DNA from: Hyphomicrobiales bacterium
GTDB taxonomy: Bacteria; Pseudomonadota; Alphaproteobacteria; Rhizobiales; OSC116
Direction: 5' to 3'
Length of the DNA: 64,000 bases
NCBI GenBank assembly: GCA_002401855.1
Contig: NVUH01000009.1
Location: 31,651-95,650, forward strand
Shown here piece by piece: positions 60,389 to 64,000 of this stretch. The position numbers and the translations under genes were made by a program. The notes beneath the pieces were generated by a model that was not told the DNA's origin, searched no databases, and saw only the letters and a list, made by a program, of their open reading frames with translations. Each line of letters starts with the position of its first letter. Positions within the stretch are counted from its first letter, which is position 1.

Positions 60389-60527
60389 GATTATATATCC
60401 TTTGTTAAATATGGCATAGCCTATAGCAGTGTTTCAGGTGGCTTTCAACAGTTGATAACCTAAATGTGTTGATTGATGTCAAAAACCGTTAGGTAGCCTC
60501 TGCTAAGCTTGGTCGAAAGGAATTTAT

Positions 60528-61292
60528 ATGACCTCACCATATTTAAATCTCGACAAAAACAACATTACCCACGAGCATATTTGCTGCGCCATTGGCAAAG
60601 GCAAACATCAAAAAGGCGAGCAGATTAAACGCGATTGGCTGGCGCAGGAATTTGAGCATGGTTTAATTTTTCGCAAACTAAATGAACGCGGAAAGGTTTT
60701 CATTGAAATTATGCCGTGCGAATACGCCTTAAAACCAATTGTTGCACCCAATTTTATGGTTATTCATTGCTTGTGGGTTTCTGGCAAATTTAAAGGTCAT
60801 GCTCACGGGAAAACCTTGTTAAATTTTGCAATTGATGAAGCCAAAAAGCAAAATAAGGATGGCATTTGTGTATTGGCGGGCAAAGCTAATTATATGACTG
60901 ATGGTAAATTTTATGAGTATTTTGGATTTGAAAAAGTAGACCAAACTGACAATGAAATATTTGAGCTTATGTCGCTTGCTTTTCGTGATGATGCCAAACC
61001 ACCGCAAATTGCCGAACCTGCCAAAAAAGCAATACTCGTTGGTGGTCGTGGCATTACGGTTTTTACAACTCCGCAATGCCCATTTGTGCCAACGTGCCTT
61101 AATGACTTAAAAATTGTGGCTGCTGAGATGAATTTGGATGTCCATGTGGTGAATGTTAAAAACCACGGGGAGATTTGTGACACACCCTCTCCCTTTGGCA
61201 CATATGGCGTGTTTTTAGATGAAAAATTTGTTACCCATGAAATGCGAAATGAAAAGGGCTATAGAAAGATATTTAGCCAATTTACAACTTAA
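60528..61292 (+). CDS. GNAT N-acetyltransferase with C-terminal YoaP-like domain
   Basis: GNAT core HGKTLLNFAIDEAKKQNKDGICVLAGK...FYEYFGFEKVD; YoaP-like C-terminus ITVFTTPQCPFVPTCLNDLK. Confidence 0.78.
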   Translation: MTSPYLNLDKNNITHEHICCAIGKGKHQKGEQIKRDWLAQEFEHGLIFRKLNERGKVFIEIMPCEYALKPIVAPNFMVIHCLWVSGKFKGHAHGKTLLNFAIDEAKKQNKDGICVLAGKANYMTDGKFYEYFGFEKVDQTDNEIFELMSLAFRDDAKPPQIAEPAKKAILVGGRGITVFTTPQCPFVPTCLNDLKIVAAEMNLDVHVVNVKNHGEICDTPSPFGTYGVFLDEKFVTHEMRNEKGYRKIFSQFTT

Positions 61293-61981
61293 GCCAATTC
61301 AGGGATTTGATTCTCAATTGCCCATTTTTTGATAAGGCTTTTGCGATACGGCCTATATTTCTCGGGCAGAACTTCCAATTGCTGCATGCGTTCGGTGCGG
61401 AATGAGCGGAAAGCCTCGCGCTTTTCGCACCAAGCGACCATGTTGCGATTGTCATAAAAATGCGCCATTAATATCGGCCAAACGATGCGCGTGGTCACAT
61501 CACCTTTTACATCAGCATAAGTGATTCTGATTTTAAATTGATGGCGCAAGGCATGTCTAATGTCTGCTACGCTAACTGTTTCATCTTTAATTTTTACGAA
61601 TTGTGGGGCATAAAGATCGGTGTTTAAGAATAAAGCCGATAGATCATCAGGTATGCTGGTTGATATTTTGCCGATTAGGTTTTTGGCGGCTTTGGCTAAA
61701 TCCTTGTCCGCCCGCTCCTGCACCATGCGCATGCCGAGCATTAAGGCTTCTAACTCATCTTCAGTGAACATCATTGGCGGCATGTGGTAGCCATCACCCA
61801 TAACATAACCAATGCCTGCCTCGCCATCTATTGGCACGCCCGATGCGGTTAAGGTGACCATATCACGGTAAATGGTGCGTGGTGTGACCTCTAACTCTTC
61901 GGCCATATAGGCAGCGGTGACAGGCCTGCGTTCGCGACGCATCAGCTCTATAATTTGTATCAGTCGGTCGGCACGTTTCAT
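61289..61981 (-). CDS. YafY-type HTH regulator with WYL domain
   Basis: MKRADRLIQIIELMRRERRPVTAAYMAEELEVTPRTIYRDMVTL; C-terminal WYL-like region. Confidence 0.9.
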   Translation of the reverse strand: MKRADRLIQIIELMRRERRPVTAAYMAEELEVTPRTIYRDMVTLTASGVPIDGEAGIGYVMGDGYHMPPMMFTEDELEALMLGMRMVQERADKDLAKAAKNLIGKISTSIPDDLSALFLNTDLYAPQFVKIKDETVSVADIRHALRHQFKIRITYADVKGDVTTRIVWPILMAHFYDNRNMVAWCEKREAFRSFRTERMQQLEVLPEKYRPYRKSLIKKWAIENQIPELA

Positions 61982-62023
61982 CTAGGCCACTCCATTCCTG
62001 TTTATCAACATAGCATATCACTA

Positions 62024-62040
62024 CTGACACAAATTGTCAG
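62024..62040. promoter_or_regulatory. inverted repeat CTGACA-N5-TGTCAG in divergent promoter region
   Basis: ctgacacaaattgtcag between the WYL regulator and GST genes. Confidence 0.6.
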
Positions 62041-62090
62041 CATGGTTGTTTTAAGCATTGGGCTGAACTCAAAAACATATGGAGATTAAA

Positions 62091-62798
62091 ATGGAATTGA
62101 TAATTTTTCCACCCTCACTCAACTGCCGAAGCGCCAGCCAATTTAGTATGAAAATCGAATTATTATTACGCATGGCCAAAATTGACTATAAAGCTGTGCT
62201 TGGCAGCAACCCATCAAAAGGCCCAAACGGCAAATTACCCTATCTGATTGATGATGGGAAAGAAATTGCCGATAGCCATTATATTTATCAGCATATAAAG
62301 CAAAAGTTCAATGTCGATTTGGATGCACATTTAACCGATGAGCAATTGGCAACGGGCTTGGCCTTCGCTCGATTGTGCGAAGATCATTTATATTGGTGCA
62401 ATGTTTATGCCCGCTGGGTTGACCCTGCGTTTAATCATCATGTCGAGGTGTTTTTTAAATCAATACCTTGGGGCATTCGGCAAATTGTCATTAAGAAATC
62501 ACGTAAATCTTCAAAAAATGCGGTCTACTATCAAGGCATTGGGCGGCATGACAAAGCAAAAATCTATCAACTGGGCTGTGATGATGTTAAAGTCATAGTG
62601 ACACAATTGGGTGATAACGAATATTTTTTAGGTGATAAAGTGTCATCCGTCGATGCGGTTATTTATGGTAGTTTGGCTACCATTATTTACCCTGACATAA
62701 ATACACCAATGCGGATATTTGCAAAAGAATTTGAAAATATGAAAGCCTATTTGAGGCGTATTGAGGCTGAGTTTGATTATGCACCGCCGTTAAAATAG
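62091..62798 (+). CDS. glutathione S-transferase family protein
   Basis: SMKIELLLRMAKIDYKAVLGSNPSKGPNGKLPYLIDDGKEIADSHYIYQHI. Confidence 0.85.
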   Translation: MELIIFPPSLNCRSASQFSMKIELLLRMAKIDYKAVLGSNPSKGPNGKLPYLIDDGKEIADSHYIYQHIKQKFNVDLDAHLTDEQLATGLAFARLCEDHLYWCNVYARWVDPAFNHHVEVFFKSIPWGIRQIVIKKSRKSSKNAVYYQGIGRHDKAKIYQLGCDDVKVIVTQLGDNEYFLGDKVSSVDAVIYGSLATIIYPDINTPMRIFAKEFENMKAYLRRIEAEFDYAPPLK

Positions 62799-63269
62799 GC
62801 GTTCATCCCACCAAATCGGTTGTTCGAGGCCTTGTTCTATCTGCGCAAAATCTGTGTGGTTGGGGTTGATGAGAATGTTGTGTTCCATGCGTGCCACCAC
62901 AGAAGGCACTAGCAATAGGCAGCTTCTTATTTCGCTAAACCATGTGGTGCCGAATTGGTTGGCTTCTGGGCTATCTAGGCCATGCCAGTTGGGCACGCTG
63001 TCTTTGGTGACCACCTCATAGCTGATGCCTTGGGGGATTGTTATTTCTAGGAAATGCTGGTTATCGGGCATGATGCTGCTGAAATGCACGAGCTTTTCGA
63101 GCATGGCGGTGGAGTAATGCTCGGCGCAATATATGGGGTTTTGACCCATGGAGTGCCAGCGGCCTTTAACCTTGCGGGCGCCCTCGCCTGAAAATATTGG
63201 GTATTGGCCATTTGGATCGCCGATCCTATAGGCCGTCAACGGCTTTGGCAATGGCTTGGTTGATACCAC
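62790..63269 (-). CDS. RES-domain toxin
   Basis: TAYRIGDPNGQYPIFSGEGARKVKGRWHSMGQNPIYCAEHYSTAMLEKLVH: Arg/Tyr/Ser/Glu RES pattern. Confidence 0.9.
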   Translation of the reverse strand: MVSTKPLPKPLTAYRIGDPNGQYPIFSGEGARKVKGRWHSMGQNPIYCAEHYSTAMLEKLVHFSSIMPDNQHFLEITIPQGISYEVVTKDSVPNWHGLDSPEANQFGTTWFSEIRSCLLLVPSVVARMEHNILINPNHTDFAQIEQGLEQPIWWDERLF

Positions 63270-63745
63270 TAGAGGGCAACTCCCGCTCTTATTTGTTCGA
63301 GCAATGAGGCCGCTATGTCTGCGCCTGCGGTGGATTGTTTGGCCATGTCGAACGGCGATTTTCCGCCTAAGCCTTGGTGTGGCTTGGAGAGAAATTGTGA
63401 GGCTTTGTCGTAATCTTGGTTGTAGATTAGCAATGCTAGGCTGTAGACTTTGGCGACATCGTATATTTTTTCGCTAACCTGTGGTGAGACGCGTTTTTTG
63501 GCGCGGGCGAAGGTGGCTCTGGCCACTAGATTGTCGACGCTGGTTTTTTGGGTGGGGAATAGATATTTGGCGAGGCTTTTGACATTGGCGATTTTAATGC
63601 CCTCACCGACTTCGTTTAAGATGTCGAAGCTTGAAATGTGGGGGGAATCTACGCCTAAGAGTTCGCCCATTAGTTGATCCTGATTTAACGCTTGCATTGG
63701 TGTTTTCCCGAAAACTTGCTCATGTGATGTAAAATAATGTATCAC
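63269..63745 (-). CDS. Xre/MbcA/ParS-type antitoxin (GTG start, or ATG 63699)
   Basis: LVARATFARAKKRVSPQVSEKIYDVAKVYSLALLIYNQDYDKASQFLSKPHQGLGGKSPFDMAKQSTAGADIAASLLEQI. Confidence 0.88.
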   Translation of the reverse strand: MIHYFTSHEQVFGKTPMQALNQDQLMGELLGVDSPHISSFDILNEVGEGIKIANVKSLAKYLFPTQKTSVDNLVARATFARAKKRVSPQVSEKIYDVAKVYSLALLIYNQDYDKASQFLSKPHQGLGGKSPFDMAKQSTAGADIAASLLEQIRAGVAL

Positions 63746-63748
63746 GTG
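63721..63748. promoter_or_regulatory. inverted repeat CATGTGAT-N12-ATCACGTG over the antitoxin start region
   Basis: Direct reading; 7 of 8 arm positions complementary. Confidence 0.5.
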
Positions 63749-63821
63749 GCGGCGGTAGTGTCAATGTTGATGGAGATTTAGAAAGTTAGCTGTACTGCCT
63801 ATACTCGGGTACTTCATTTTT

Positions 63822-64000
63822 ACGCCCACCTTCGGTGGGCTAGTGGCCCCTGCGGGCGCACGCCTCCGCGTGCTTGCTAAGCCACTCAGCCGCTGGTCGC
63901 AGGCAAATTCACCACCCAATCTAACCTCATTACGCTTAGATAGCGAGAATTTGCCGAACCTCTGCATTTCAGTGCGCCCAACAAATTCTGAATTTGCTGC
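63822..64000 (+). repeat. dispersed structured intergenic element, copy 2 (may continue past window)
   Basis: Aligns with 46151-46335 over most of its length. Confidence 0.88.

Overview
The window looks like an AT-rich alphaproteobacterial chromosome segment, judged from gene content and synteny only. It is densely packed with housekeeping genes: parE, rhlE-like helicase, iscR-suf operon, tyrS, bcp, two bactofilins, prfB, PBP1A, amidase, RNase E/G, aroQ, accBC, aat, NDUFA12, dapDE, aspS, rnd, ppx, ppk, Hda-like, purMN and ndk. I saw no rRNA, tRNA, CRISPR array, prophage or intact transposon. The accessory parts are the first ~7 kb and the last ~1.3 kb. The first ~7 kb has an SdpR-like ArsR regulator followed by three tandem SdpI-like immunity-type membrane proteins, then a serine hydrolase and a signal peptidase / small membrane protein / Xre operon with twin operators. 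The last ~1.3 kb has a RES-Xre toxin-antitoxin pair. The most notable observations are: (1) prfB has a programmed +1 frameshift site whose in-frame stop is UAA, not the usual UGA; (2) a dispersed ~180 bp structured intergenic element in two copies with compensatory stem changes, one copy abutting a perfect 36 bp palindrome; (3) a DsbA-like paralog with no cysteines, flanking aroQ opposite its CXXC-bearing sister; (4) the triple-SdpI operon with a double inverted-repeat operator; (5) a twin 18 bp operator over the lepB-like/Xre promoter; (6) a composite iscR-suf promoter with an Irr-box-like palindrome; (7) a tandem 110 bp hairpin repeat after purN. All database-level claims remain to be tested.
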